Shown: positions 26,399 through 37,589 of the stretch, piece by piece
Numbering within the stretch: position 1 is the first letter of the stretch
Layout of the letters: each line of letters opens with the position of its first letter
Assembly: GCA_046349635.1 (NCBI GenBank)
Contig: JAXMBX010000045.1
Span: 1-40,785 of the forward strand
Reading direction: 5' to 3'
DNA length: 40,785 bases
From: JAXMBX01 sp046349635
GTDB taxonomy: Bacteria; Planctomycetota; Planctomycetia; Planctomycetales; Planctomycetaceae
Translations under genes and position numbers: made by a program
Notes under the pieces: generated by a model
What the model saw: only the letters and a program-made list of their open reading frames with translations
Told to the model about the DNA's origin: nothing
The model's database searches: none

Positions 26399-27157
26399 GT
26401 GACAACGACTTTACCGCTCCCTGAGACCTCGCCCGTTTCGTCTCCCAAGGCCGACCTCTTACCCGCTCTCTGGCAGATCGTGCAAGACCGGGGTCTCCGG
26501 ATCGGGGATCAACTCCCCTCCATCCGTGAACTTTCCGAACTCCTCGACGTTCGCCCCACGGTTGTCCGGGACGCCTTCCTCGAAGCTCAGGGGAAAGGTT
26601 TCCTCCGCATTCTCCCCCGCGCCGGCGCCTTCCTCTGCCGCCTCCCCGAGAACCTGGCCTCCCTCCCCCCGAATGCCGTCCAGTTTCGTACCATCACCCG
26701 TCACCAGCCAAACCTGTTTCATCTTCTCGACGCCCGCCGCCTGATTGAAATCGAACTCGTCGGCCGCGCCGCCCAGGTCCGCCGTCTCGAGGATCTTCTC
26801 CCCCTGCGTCACACGCTCGATGTCATGCTCGCCCTCCCCGCGACAACCACGCGGGAAGAACGCATCAAGCTCGATATCGAGTTCCACAAGGAGATCGCCC
26901 GCCTTGCCGGCAACACGGTCCTCGCCACGATGCAGCACGACCTGCTGGAGCAACTTCGTCCCCATCTCCACAACGTCCCGAAGCCTCTCCATCGACACGA
27001 TCTGGTCGACCGCTCCCACATCGCGATCTACGAAGCCCTCGTCAATGGCGACGCCGAAAAGGCCCGTCGCGAAATGCACGACCACCTCAGCCTCGCCTAC
27101 GATGGCCTCCTCCGCGATCTCCAGCAACTCCCCACGCCGCCGACGGAAGGAGCCTGA
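26399..27157 (+). CDS. GntR-family (FadR/FCD) transcriptional regulator
   Basis: 252 residues from a GTG start preceded by GGAGGAG at a 4-base spacing. The N-terminal winged helix-turn-helix spans about 18-82 (GDQLPSIRELSELLDVRPTV, then VRDAF). The C-terminal all-helical FCD domain starts near 105. Metal/ligand residues of FCD proteins can be placed at Asp159 and His163 (LDIEFHKEIARLAGN), His208 (RSHIAIYEAL) and His229 (MHDHLS). FCD regulators usually sense organic acids. It is divergent from the aldolase operon, with a palindrome between. Its stop is one base before the start of the PSCyt gene, so it may also be co-translated with that gene. Confidence 0.92.
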   Translation: MTTTLPLPETSPVSSPKADLLPALWQIVQDRGLRIGDQLPSIRELSELLDVRPTVVRDAFLEAQGKGFLRILPRAGAFLCRLPENLASLPPNAVQFRTITRHQPNLFHLLDARRLIEIELVGRAAQVRRLEDLLPLRHTLDVMLALPATTTREERIKLDIEFHKEIARLAGNTVLATMQHDLLEQLRPHLHNVPKPLHRHDLVDRSHIAIYEALVNGDAEKARREMHDHLSLAYDGLLRDLQQLPTPPTEGA

Positions 27158-27158
27158 C

Positions 27159-30100
27159 ATGCGGTTGTTGCTTTGTAAGCTGTTCCGTAATTCCTGGGTG
27201 GCCCGTCTGGGTGCCACTGCCGAGCCGTACTCGGCTCAGCAGTCTCTTTTGATCGTTTGCTGTCTCATCCTTTTTGTCTTCGCCACACCCCTCCACGCCG
27301 CAGACCCCGGCCTCGAATTCTTTGAAAAGAAAATCCGCCCCCTCCTCGCCGATCATTGCTACAAATGCCACTCCGCTGCCTCGAAGAAAACCGAAGGGGG
27401 TCTTTCACTCGACAGCCGCGCTGCCCTCATGAAAGGGGGCGATAATGGACCCGCCCTCGTCCCGGGCAAGCCTGCGGAAAGCCTTCTCATCAAGGCCGTC
27501 AAATACGCCGATGAAGGGCTCCAGATGCCCCCCACCGGCAAACTCCCCGAAGCCGCCATCAAGGATCTCGAACAGTGGATCGCCCTCGGCGCCCCCGATC
27601 CCCGTGGCGAAGTCAAACCGCAACCCGTCGTCTCCTGGGCCGACACCTTTAAGTCCCGCAGTACCTGGTGGAGCTTGCAACCGGTTAAGGCTCCGAAAGT
27701 TCCGGAATCTCCGAATGCCCCGACGTTGTCCCCCATCGACCGTTTCCTCGATGCCAAACTGCAAGCCACCGGTCTTACCCCAGCAGCCAACGCGGATCCC
27801 CGCACTCTCATCCGCCGCCTCAGCCTCGTCCTCACCGGCCTCCCCCCCACGACCGCAGAGGTTCAGGCCTTCCTCACCGACTATTCCGCCGCGGACCCGC
27901 ACGCCAACCCGCATCCCGGCGTTGAACGGCTTGTCGATCGCCTCCTCAACTCCCCCCACTTCGGCGAACGCTGGGCACGCCACTGGATGGACGTCGTCCG
28001 CTTCTCCGAAACCCACGGCAATGAATGGAACTATGAAGTCCATCACGCCTGGAAGTACCGCGACTACCTCATCCGCGCCTTCAATGCCGACGTCCCCTAC
28101 GACCAACTCGTCCGTGAACACCTCGCCGGCGATCTTCTCACCGAACCTCGCTGGAATAAGCAGGAGCAGTTCAACGAATCCGTCATCGGCACCTCTTTCT
28201 ACCGCTTCGGCGAAGTCAATCACGATGACTGCATCAGCCTCCGCTCCCTCGGCTACGACATCCTCGACAACCAGATCGACACCCTCTCGAAAACCTTCCA
28301 GGCGACAACCGTCGCCTGCGCCCGCTGCCACGATCACAAGATGGACGCCGTCTCGACGAAGGACTACTACGCCCTTCTCGGCGTCCTCCGCAGTTCCCGC
28401 ATGGTCAGCCACACCCTCGACGCCCCCACCGTCAACGAACCGCTCATCGCCCGCATGACCGGCCTCCGTCATGCCGTCCGGGACGAACTCGCCAAACACT
28501 GGCTCAGTGAAACCGACAAGATCGCCGCGTACCTGCAAGCCGCCCAGGCGAAACTCGCTTCCCCCGAGTCGAAACCTCCCGAAGCCTTAGATCCGAAGCG
28601 TCTCGGAAGCTGGGTCGCCGCTTTGAAGCAGGAAAAAGCCCCTCCCGAAAACAGTCTCGAACCCTGGCGCACACTCCATCGCCGCCCCAAGGAACAAGCC
28701 TGGGACGTTGCCTGGAAAACTTTAGCCGCTCAACAGACGAAAGAAGCCCAGGACCGCGCCACCTTCAACGCCCAGAACTTCGAACTCATGGCCGATTTCC
28801 GTAAGGAGCTTCCCGGGAACTGGAAACCGGAAGGGCAGGGGCTTCGCCACGGCACGACCACCAGCGGCGACCTCGCGCTCGCCTTCACCGGCGACTCCAT
28901 TCTCCAGTCCATTCTCCCCGCCGGTGCATTCACCAATGCCACCTCCGACAAGCTCAACGGCACTCTCCGCTCCACCGTCCTCACCAATAAAAAGAAGCAC
29001 CTCAGCTTCCAGGTCATGGGCCTCCGGAGCAGCGCCCTCCGCCTCGTCTCCAACAACTGCCAATTAAACTACAAGAACTACCGCGCCCTCATCTCCCCGG
29101 AACTCCACTGGATCACCTTCTCCCCTCCCGAAGATCGCGAATCCCTCCGCACTTACGCCGAACTCATGACGATGTTCGACAATCCCAAGTTCCCCGATCA
29201 GCTTTCCGCCCTCGGCGGGGACAAGGCGAACTACAAACTCCCCTGGGAAAAAGCCGCCGAAAACCCCCGCTCCTGGTTCGGCATCACGCGCGCCGTCTGG
29301 CACGATCAGCCGGAACCTCCCAAGGCCGAACTCGATCACCTCCGCCCGCTCTTTGAAGGCGCCCCTGTTCAGGATGCCTCCGAACTGGCCGGGCGTTATG
29401 CCCGTGTCACCCGCGCCGCCGTCGAACGCTTCGCCACCGGGAAACCGACCGACTCCGATGTCACCTGGCTCCAGCAACTCCTTACTGCGGGGCTTCTCCC
29501 AAATGACGTCTCCGCATCCCCCCGCCTTAAGGATCTCGTCCAGGAATACCGCGACTGCGATGCGAAACTCTCGCTCCCCCGCGTCTCCGCAGGTCTCGGT
29601 GAATTTGGTCCCGGTTACGATCAACCGGTCCTCGTTCGCGGCGATTGTTACCGCCCCGGAGAAGTCACGCATCGAGGCTACCTCGAAGTCCTCGCCAACG
29701 GCAAACCTCTCGATGTCGGCCCCGGCAGCGGCCGCCTCGCCCTCGCGCAACGCATCGCCTCACCCACGAATCCCCTCACTGCCCGCGTCTATGTCAATCG
29801 CGTCTGGCACCACCTTTTCGGGGCCGGTCTCGTCCGTAGCGTCGATGACTTCGGCCACGTCGGCGAACTCCCCTCCCACCCCGAACTCCTCGACTACCTC
29901 GCCTCTCAGTTCGTCAAGCAAGGCTGGTCCACCAAACAGCTCATCCGCGCCATCGTTCTCACCCACGCCTTTCAGCAGGATCACACTCTTTCCAGCGCGA
30001 GTCGCGAGAAAGATCCCCAGAACCGCTGGCTGTCGCATTACCCCGCTCGTCGACTCGAAGCCGAAGGGATCCGCGATGCCATCCTCACCGCCTCCGGTCG

Positions 30101-30605
30101 TCTCGACGGCACCCTCTATGGCATGAGCGTCTACCCTTACCGGGAAAAAGAAAACTCCGACCGCCGTCTCTTTCCCGGCCCGCTCGATGGCAGTGGCCGC
30201 CGCAGTCTCTACATCAAGAACACCCTCATGGAAGGCCCCAAATTCTTGAACGCCTTCAACTTCCCCGGAGGCAAAGTCACCACCGGCCGACGCGAAAGCA
30301 CCAACGTCCCCTCGCAGGCCCTCGCGCTTCTGAACGACCCCTTCGTCATGCAGCAGGCCGAGGTCTGGGGCGCGCAACTCGCCCGCGACACCCAATCGTC
30401 CCCCGAGCAGAAACTCAACGGCATGTTCGAACGCGCCCTCAATCGTCCTCCCCATCCCGAGGAAATCCAGGAGTTCAACGCCCTCCTGAAGCAGCTCGCC
30501 GATTTCCACGGCGTTCAAGAGGCCCAACTCGCTTCGAATTCCGCCGTCTGGAAAGATGTCGCCCATACCATTTTTAACCTCACCGAGTTCATCTACATCC
30601 CCTGA
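27159..30605 (+). CDS. PSCyt1/PSCyt2/PSD1 (DUF1549/DUF1553) exported cytochrome-like protein
   Basis: ATG 27159 has AAGGAG seven bases upstream; the frame is open further upstream only as a shadow of the regulator. 1148 residues. A hydrophobic signal (LLIVCCLILFVFATPLHAAD) is preceded by an unusually long leader of about 30 residues that coincides with a repeat hairpin. PSCyt1 follows with the heme-type motif C67YKCH71 and MPPTGKLP. DUF1549/PSCyt2 has LIRRLSLVLTGLPPT, HFGERWARHWMDVVRFSETHG and a second CARCHDHK. DUF1553/PSD1 closes with ARVYVNRVWHHLFGAGLVRS and NVPSQALALLNDPFV. This domain set is a planctomycete/verrucomicrobial hallmark, frequently linked with polysaccharide or sulfated-sugar loci, and its biochemistry is unproven. 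A DUF1501 gene follows after 33 bases. Confidence 0.93.
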   Translation: MRLLLCKLFRNSWVARLGATAEPYSAQQSLLIVCCLILFVFATPLHAADPGLEFFEKKIRPLLADHCYKCHSAASKKTEGGLSLDSRAALMKGGDNGPALVPGKPAESLLIKAVKYADEGLQMPPTGKLPEAAIKDLEQWIALGAPDPRGEVKPQPVVSWADTFKSRSTWWSLQPVKAPKVPESPNAPTLSPIDRFLDAKLQATGLTPAANADPRTLIRRLSLVLTGLPPTTAEVQAFLTDYSAADPHANPHPGVERLVDRLLNSPHFGERWARHWMDVVRFSETHGNEWNYEVHHAWKYRDYLIRAFNADVPYDQLVREHLAGDLLTEPRWNKQEQFNESVIGTSFYRFGEVNHDDCISLRSLGYDILDNQIDTLSKTFQATTVACARCHDHKMDAVSTKDYYALLGVLRSSRMVSHTLDAPTVNEPLIARMTGLRHAVRDELAKHWLSETDKIAAYLQAAQAKLASPESKPPEALDPKRLGSWVAALKQEKAPPENSLEPWRTLHRRPKEQAWDVAWKTLAAQQTKEAQDRATFNAQNFELMADFRKELPGNWKPEGQGLRHGTTTSGDLALAFTGDSILQSILPAGAFTNATSDKLNGTLRSTVLTNKKKHLSFQVMGLRSSALRLVSNNCQLNYKNYRALISPELHWITFSPPEDRESLRTYAELMTMFDNPKFPDQLSALGGDKANYKLPWEKAAENPRSWFGITRAVWHDQPEPPKAELDHLRPLFEGAPVQDASELAGRYARVTRAAVERFATGKPTDSDVTWLQQLLTAGLLPNDVSASPRLKDLVQEYRDCDAKLSLPRVSAGLGEFGPGYDQPVLVRGDCYRPGEVTHRGYLEVLANGKPLDVGPGSGRLALAQRIASPTNPLTARVYVNRVWHHLFGAGLVRSVDDFGHVGELPSHPELLDYLASQFVKQGWSTKQLIRAIVLTHAFQQDHTLSSASREKDPQNRWLSHYPARRLEAEGIRDAILTASGRLDGTLYGMSVYPYREKENSDRRLFPGPLDGSGRRSLYIKNTLMEGPKFLNAFNFPGGKVTTGRRESTNVPSQALALLNDPFVMQQAEVWGAQLARDTQSSPEQKLNGMFERALNRPPHPEEIQEFNALLKQLADFHGVQEAQLASNSAVWKDVAHTIFNLTEFIYIP
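27195..27243. repeat. REP-like double hairpin inside the PSCyt leader
   Basis: GGGTGGC leads into a GTGGC...GCCAC pair (27198-27217). Next comes a 12-bp stem ACTGCCGAGCCG (27216-27227) / CGGCTCAGCAGT (27232-27243) with one C-A mismatch and a TACT loop. It is translated as residues 13-28, between the start codon and the hydrophobic signal. Confidence 0.6.
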
Positions 30606-30638
30606 TCCTTCCCCCGGAAACGCCCCCGCAGGTCTGTT

Positions 30639-32090
<1,452 letters not shown>

Positions 32091-32106
32091 CGCGATATCC
32101 TTAATG

Positions 32107-32175
32107 GGGTGGCCCAGGTTGCCGGTAATCCGGCTACCTGGGTGGCGCAAGCCACAAGAGCAGAGTTCAATTCGA
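32107..32175. repeat. Tandem-hairpin repeat, copy A
   Basis: Hairpin 1 is CCCAGGT-t-GCCGG-TAAT-CCGGC-t-ACCTGGG (32113-32142). Hairpin 2 is GTGGC-GCAA-GCCAC (32142-32155), then AAGAG and a TTCAATTCG tail. The layout matches copies at 39829 and 40245, but the first stem has different paired bases. Confidence 0.75.
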
Positions 32176-32200
32176 CTCATAAACTTTCGGACGATTTCTC

Positions 32201-33375
32201 ATGCGCCGCACCCTGCTTGCAACTCTTTTCTTCCTCGGCACGACTACCCGCCTCCTCGCCGCCGATCTCTCCTTCGACGTCCGGGAAACCGCCGGCATCC
32301 GTCGCTTCGACTACCCCGCCACGGCCCGCCTGACTCTCCCCGAAGCCTCCAGCTCGCGACTGGTTCTCACTCACAACGGCAAGCCCATCTCCGCACAGAT
32401 CGCACCGCATCCTGACAACTCTCGCCAGGTCACCATCGACTTCAAAGTCACCTGCGCCCCGCACGAGACACAGCACTTCGAATTAAAGCCCGATAACTCC
32501 ACCGCACCCACCAAGCCCCCCACGCGCACCATCACCGCCACCCGCGACGGCAACGACTGGCTCGTCGTCGGCACCAACGCCCTCACGTATCGCATTCCAG
32601 GGGACCTCAAGGGCTTCGTTAGCTCCGTCCGTCACGACAACTCCGAATGGCTCCGCGACAACTCCCCCGGCATCACTCTCACCTCTCGCTCCGGAAAATC
32701 CTGCACCCTCGGCTCCAATGATTTCCCCGTCTCAGCCTCACGCGTCCTGCGCCAAGGCTCTCACTGCTGCGAACTCGAATTCAAAGCCGCCGGTGCGACC
32801 CCCGACTGGCAGGACGTCTCCGCCGTCGTCACCCTCACCTTCCCCCTCGCCAAAAGTTGGTTCGAATTGAACCTCGCCATCAACGATCCCGCCGACCGTC
32901 TCGCCTCGGCTTCCCCTCGGCCTGAACTTTCAGGTCACGCCCAAACCGCTCCTCGTCGACTACGCCGCCGGCGATCTGACCTACCTCACGCTCACCGAGG
33001 CCCAGGCGAGTGAATTCAAGATCACGTCAGCGTCCTGGGAAGTCCTCCGCGGCCCGCCATCGCAACTCACGTCATTCACTCAGGGACCGCTCCCAGCGAA
33101 ACACACCGGCGCGTGGGCTCATCTCATGGATAAGGAACTCTGCACCGCTCTCAGCGCTCGCCCCATCGGATCAGTCCGCGCAGGACTCGTTCCGCATTAC
33201 GGGGCAGGGGACTTTGCACATCAAACGGGACTACAAACCCGTGACAGGGGGCAAGGCATCTAGGCCATTCCGCCTCTGGTCCCACTTCGTCCGCTTCCCC
33301 CCTCACATCAGCGCCGTCACCAGCCCCCAGGCCATGCTTGCTCCGCTGGAAGTAAAGCCTACGGCTTCACGTTGA
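32201..33375 (+). pseudogene. Secreted protein of unknown function, broken by two frameshifts
   Basis: ATG 32201 gives a signal peptide (RRTLLATLFFLGTTTRLLAAD) and a beta-rich sequence beginning VRETAGIRRFDYPATARLTL. Near 32905-32918 the frame must shift +1 to continue as LGLNFQVTPKPLLVDYAAGD, then LTYLTLTEAQ, then WAHLMDKELCTAL. It must shift again near 33155-33180 to continue as SAQDSFRITGQGTLHIKRDY and HFVRFPPHISAVTSPQAMLA. As written, translation ends at 33013. The opening faintly resembles RIFT-barrel N-domains of rhamnogalacturonan-lyase-like (PcRGLX) proteins, but I am not sure. It is the third gene after the PSCyt/DUF1501 pair, separated from it by a repeat element. Its end overlaps the convergent lipoprotein gene by 17 bases. 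Confidence 0.65.
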
Positions 33376-34660
33376 TCGGCTGCTGCAGATCCTCGGTCTC
33401 AATCCCTTCAAACGGATTCTTCTCCGCCGTCGCCGGTGAATCCACCGCGTGCGTCACCTTCCCCGGCAATGCATCTCCACTCGTCTGCCGGATCACTCCC
33501 GCGGGCCGTTGTTGTTGGGGCTGTCGTGCCGGTTCCTCGGCCCGGATCGCACTCATGTTCGTGTCCTGCGCCGGGAAAGCCCGGATGATCGTGATCGTCT
33601 GCTTCCGCTGGTCAAATTCCTTCCCGCTCGGCAGCTTTACCTTCATCGCCAGGTCTTCGTTGATCTGTGAATTGATCGGCAATCCCGTCCGCCGGTCGAT
33701 CGTGCAGCTTCCGTAGTGCTGTCCCGCCCGCACCGTCATGTTGATTCAATTCGGCTTCGACGCAACGGCCCCTTCCTGGGCCGCCGGGTTCGAGATCGAA
33801 CCCAGAATCCGGATCTCCGCCACGTTGTCGTTCAGTTCCTGCAGCGTGTACCGCGTCATCTGGTCCATCGGAACGGGGTGTTGCCGGTGCTGCGTCAGGG
33901 ACCACTGATCCCCCTTCTTCACATCCTTCGGCGGCAGCAGCCCGATCGTGTCGTCGATGAAATTCGCGATCCCCTCGCTTCCAGAGGAGACGCTCAACAT
34001 CGCCCGCGCTTGGCCCCGACGTTCCGGAGGCACTGAGACCAGGCACCGGTCCAGAAACTGTTGGAACCCTTCCACCTGGCTGATCTGGTTGTTCGCTCCG
34101 ATCCAGAAGCTGAACCCGTTGTTCACCAGCCCCTGGTAAGGCATCGCTTCGACGGGCACTTGTTGGCCCGTGGCCTGTGAATCGAATTGCGCCGTCTTCC
34201 CCAGCAGGTCTTGTTGGAAGCGAACGCGATGATACCGGACGGCGAACTTCCGTTCGTTCGCCTCAGTGATTTCTTCCAAAGTCAGCGACATCGTCAGTTC
34301 CAGACGCGATTCGCTCTTCCCTTTTTTTCCATCCACCTCCTGAAACACCGACTGCGTGACCGACTTGATCAGTGGAAACCGTTCTCCCACCTTCAGGTTC
34401 AGTTTCAGGCTCTGCGGTTTCTGATCAGCCGCTGGTGTCGTTGCCGCGACGGGATCCGTCGGAGCACTCGCATCCGCCGTCTGGCTCGCCTTCTCTTTGG
34501 GGTCGTCGGAATCCTCACCCGCATCTTCTTTGTCGATGTCGAATTCGCTTTCGCCGTCCGCCACTTCCTGGTTCGTGCCGAAGCCAATCCCTTCGCAACC
34601 CGCGCACAGGCAGACCGACAACAACATTCCCAACACCAGGCCGAAGCGACGCGTAAGCAT
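33359..34660 (-). pseudogene. DUF6263-like lipoprotein interrupted by an in-frame TGA
   Basis: ATG 34660 follows GAGGT at a 5-base spacing and begins a lipoprotein signal with lipobox LCAGC. An acidic Asp/Glu/Ser linker (about 30-65) leads to a folded part (LNLKVGERFPLIKSVTQSVF, VSVPPERRGQARAMLS, DDTIGLLPPKDVKKGDQWSL). The frame stops at TGA 33746-33748 and resumes in the same frame with MTVRAGQHYGSCTIDRRTGL, then PINSQINEDLAMKVKLP. That stretch is the expected C-terminal beta-structure of the same domain, so one gene of about 433 codons is cut by a single stop, as from CGA to TGA. A separate ORF from ATG 33739 is possible but has no signal peptide. Function unknown; it is anchored in the envelope by inference. 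Confidence 0.72.
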
Positions 34661-34998
34661 AAAGACCTCGGGAGACAGTTTTTCTTCGGAGTGCAGTGAC
34701 GATGGACGTACCTATAAACGCGGTCGGAAGTTATCAGCTTCCCCCCAATCCTCAAATAGCTCTTTTTGATCCCCTTTCTGGACGCTCGCAGAAGGTTCGC
34801 CTGTGTGGTGTTAAGATCCCTGAACACCCTCCCTTCTCCACATTTTTCGCACCTTGCCACCCGCCTCCCGACACCCTTAAGATGCAGGGACGCCTCTCTT
34901 TTCCTCGGAAGGCGCTTCACCGGGCGGATCTCTCTCTGTCTCCCCTGTGAAACCGCGGTCTTTCAGCCTCTCTCGCGCCCGCCACAAAAGGTTCTCTC
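34661..34998. other. 338-base divergent intergenic region
   Basis: It lies between the lipoprotein gene and the LEPR-XLL gene and must hold both promoters. No clear boxes, hairpins or small genes were found. Confidence 0.5.
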
Positions 34999-37572
34999 GT
35001 GAAGAAATGGTCCCCCCGGAGTTGGTTTCGCACGGCTCCGCTCCGTCGCTCCTCTCGTCAGACTTCATCCCCGGAAGCTCTGGAGTCCCGCACCCTCCTC
35101 TCCGCCCAGGTCATCACCAAGGCCCAGCCTCCGGGCGTCGTCGTCACCGCCAATGGCGACAGCACCGTGGCTTCCATCAGCCAGAACGGCCAGTTCGCGG
35201 TCTATATCACCGCCGCCACCAACGTCAAATCGGGCGTCACGGATTCCAACGGCGGAAACGACGTCTACCTCTACGACCGGGTCAATAACCTCACCACCCT
35301 CGTCAGCCATGCCGCCGGGAGTTTGACCACCACCTCGAACGGCAAGGTCGCCAAGGCCGCCATCAGTGCCGACGGTCGCTATGTCGCCTTCACCTGCGAT
35401 GGAACCAACCTCGTCACCGGCCAGTCCGATGCCAACGCCGATTTCGACCTCTTCCTCTACGATCGCACCACCGGCAATATCACCCTCGTCAGCCACGCCG
35501 CCGGTTCCACGACCACCACCGGTGATAACGGCGTCCGCTCTGTCGTCATCAATCAGGATGGCCAGTTCCTCGCCTACACCTCCGAGGCGACCAACCTCGT
35601 CACCAGCCAGACCGATTCCAATAACGGCCTGGACGTCTTCCGCTACGATCGCAACACCAATACCTCGGCTCTCGTCTCCCGCACCGTCTCCTCTCCCACA
35701 ACCGCCGCCAATGACACCGCCGATTCTCAGATCGACATGGATCAGACCGGCGCATTGATCGTCTACGCCAGCCGCGGTTCGAATATCGCCGCCGGCCAGT
35801 CGGATTCGAATGCCTCCCTCGATGTCTTCCTCTATACCGCCTCCGTCGCGAGTAACGTCGTCGTCAGCCACTCCTCGGTCTCCACCGGTGCCGCGGCTGC
35901 GGGCAGTTCTTCCGCCCCCGTGATCAGTGCGGATGGCCGCTCAGTCGCCTTCGGCACCACCGCCACCAATCTTCTCTCCGGGGCCACTGATTCCAACGGC
36001 GGCGTCGACATCTACCTCTACAACGTCGCCACCAAGGCCAATCAGCTTGTCTCTCACAGCTCTTCGAGCGCCACCACCGCCGCGAATGGCGTCTCCACCC
36101 CGCAACTCGCGTTCAGCGCCGATGGCCGCTATCTCGCCTACGCCGGCAACGGCACCGACATCGTCCCCGGCCAGGTGGATGTCGCCGGTTCGCAGGACGT
36201 CTTCCTCTACAATCGCGACCTCAACACCAGCACCCTCGTCAGCCATTCTTCCTCCTCCTTCCTCGTCGCCTCCAATGGCTCCTCCGCCCGCCCCTCCATC
36301 AGTGCGGACGGCCGCTATGTCCTGTTTGATACCCTCGGCTCGAACCTCCTCTCCGGGCAGTCCGGGACCGCCTCCACGCGCAACGTCTTCCAATACGACT
36401 CCGGCACCGGCATCCTGACTCTCGTCAGCAACGCCACCACCGGCACGAAAGTCGGCGGCAACGGAGACTCCCTCTCCGCACAGATCAGCCCCGATGGCAC
36501 CTGGACTCTTTTCCACAGCGCCGCGGCCAACCTCGTCGCGGGTGATACCAATAACTTCCTCGACGTCTTCCTCTCCGGCAGCGCTCTGACCGATCGCATC
36601 GGCCTGCAGCGCGGCACAACGGTCTTCGAAGACCTCGACGGCAGCCGTCGTTTCACCACCACCGACACCTCCTTCAACTTCGGCACAGCGACTGATACCT
36701 TCGTCGTCGGCGACTGGAACGGCGACGGCATTGAGGAAATTGCCGCCTTCCGCAACGGACAGTGGTATCTCGATGCCAACGGCAACCGCAAATGGGACGG
36801 TACCCCCTCTGACAAATATTTTTCCTTCGGGACCGCGGGCGACACCCCCGTCGTCGGTGACTGGAACGGCGACGGCAAGACCGACCTCGGCGTCAAGCGC
36901 GGCGGCACCTTCTTCCTCGATCTCAACGGCTCCGGTAAATGGGACGCCGGAGATGTCTCCTTCAGCTTCGGCAACGCCAGCGATCTCCCCGTCTCCGGCG
37001 ACTGGAACGGCGACGGCAAGGACGAAATCGGCGTCTTCCGGAACGGAGAGTGGTATCTCGATCAGAATGGCAACCGCAACTGGGATGGCACCGGCGCAGG
37101 CAAGGACACCTATTTCATCTTCGGTATTGCGAACGATCTCCCCTTCGTCGGTGACTGGAACGGCGACGGGACCGATGACCCCGGCATCCTCCGGGGCTAT
37201 ACCTGGTTCATCGACGCCAACGGCAACCGCAAGTGGAACGGACCCGGCGCCGATCTGCAATTCAACTTCGGCAACGCCGGCGACAAGCCCCTCGTCGGCC
37301 TCTGGTCTCAGAAAACCTCTGCTGCTTCGGGCGCCCAGTCTGACCCCGCCGCTCCCCTGGCCCTGACGATCTCTGCCGATTCCACCTCAACCCCCGAGAC
37401 GGTTTCGGTCACCTCTTCGCAACTCACCCCGGCCTCGACGTCGCAGGCCAATTCCACTTCCAGCGCAAAGTCGACCACCCGCGCCGACAAAAAAGCCGCC
37501 CGCAAAGCCTCGCGCCATTCCCACTCCGACCTCTCCTCACTCGATACCCTCTTCGCCAATAACCTTCTATAA
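34999..37572 (+). CDS. LEPR-XLL-type surface protein with beta-propeller repeats and FG-GAP/VCBS-like repeats
   Basis: 857 residues from a GTG start with AAAGG nine bases upstream. The N-terminus is basic, then ALESRTLLSA (27-36), a variant of the planctomycete LEPR-XLL motif found on large secreted proteins. Eight WD40/PD40-like repeats of about 60 residues follow. Each has S-x-D-G-R-Y-V-A-F, T-N-L-V-x-G-Q-x-D-S-N and D-V-F-L-Y-D-R, and most have L-V-S-H after that. From about 540 there are four units built on GDWNGDGK-type Asp-rich calcium loops alternating with WYLDANGNRKWDG. The tail is Ser/Thr-rich and ends basic (KAARKASRHSHS). No hydrophobic signal peptide is visible, as is usual for LEPR-XLL proteins. 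The role is unknown, probably extracellular. Confidence 0.88.
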   Translation: MKKWSPRSWFRTAPLRRSSRQTSSPEALESRTLLSAQVITKAQPPGVVVTANGDSTVASISQNGQFAVYITAATNVKSGVTDSNGGNDVYLYDRVNNLTTLVSHAAGSLTTTSNGKVAKAAISADGRYVAFTCDGTNLVTGQSDANADFDLFLYDRTTGNITLVSHAAGSTTTTGDNGVRSVVINQDGQFLAYTSEATNLVTSQTDSNNGLDVFRYDRNTNTSALVSRTVSSPTTAANDTADSQIDMDQTGALIVYASRGSNIAAGQSDSNASLDVFLYTASVASNVVVSHSSVSTGAAAAGSSSAPVISADGRSVAFGTTATNLLSGATDSNGGVDIYLYNVATKANQLVSHSSSSATTAANGVSTPQLAFSADGRYLAYAGNGTDIVPGQVDVAGSQDVFLYNRDLNTSTLVSHSSSSFLVASNGSSARPSISADGRYVLFDTLGSNLLSGQSGTASTRNVFQYDSGTGILTLVSNATTGTKVGGNGDSLSAQISPDGTWTLFHSAAANLVAGDTNNFLDVFLSGSALTDRIGLQRGTTVFEDLDGSRRFTTTDTSFNFGTATDTFVVGDWNGDGIEEIAAFRNGQWYLDANGNRKWDGTPSDKYFSFGTAGDTPVVGDWNGDGKTDLGVKRGGTFFLDLNGSGKWDAGDVSFSFGNASDLPVSGDWNGDGKDEIGVFRNGEWYLDQNGNRNWDGTGAGKDTYFIFGIANDLPFVGDWNGDGTDDPGILRGYTWFIDANGNRKWNGPGADLQFNFGNAGDKPLVGLWSQKTSAASGAQSDPAAPLALTISADSTSTPETVSVTSSQLTPASTSQANSTSSAKSTTRADKKAARKASRHSHSDLSSLDTLFANNLL

Positions 37573-37589
37573 ACTCTATTGAGTTTCTG

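Noticed and set aside
26745..27158. Upstream extension of the PSCyt frame
   Set aside because: It overlaps the FCD regulator in another frame, is Ser/Arg-rich noise, and ATG 27159 has a good ribosome site and leads to a signal peptide.
33746..33748. TGA as a selenocysteine codon
   Set aside because: There is no Cys/Sec active-site context, the protein is a structural-looking lipoprotein, and I see no obvious SECIS-like hairpin just after it.
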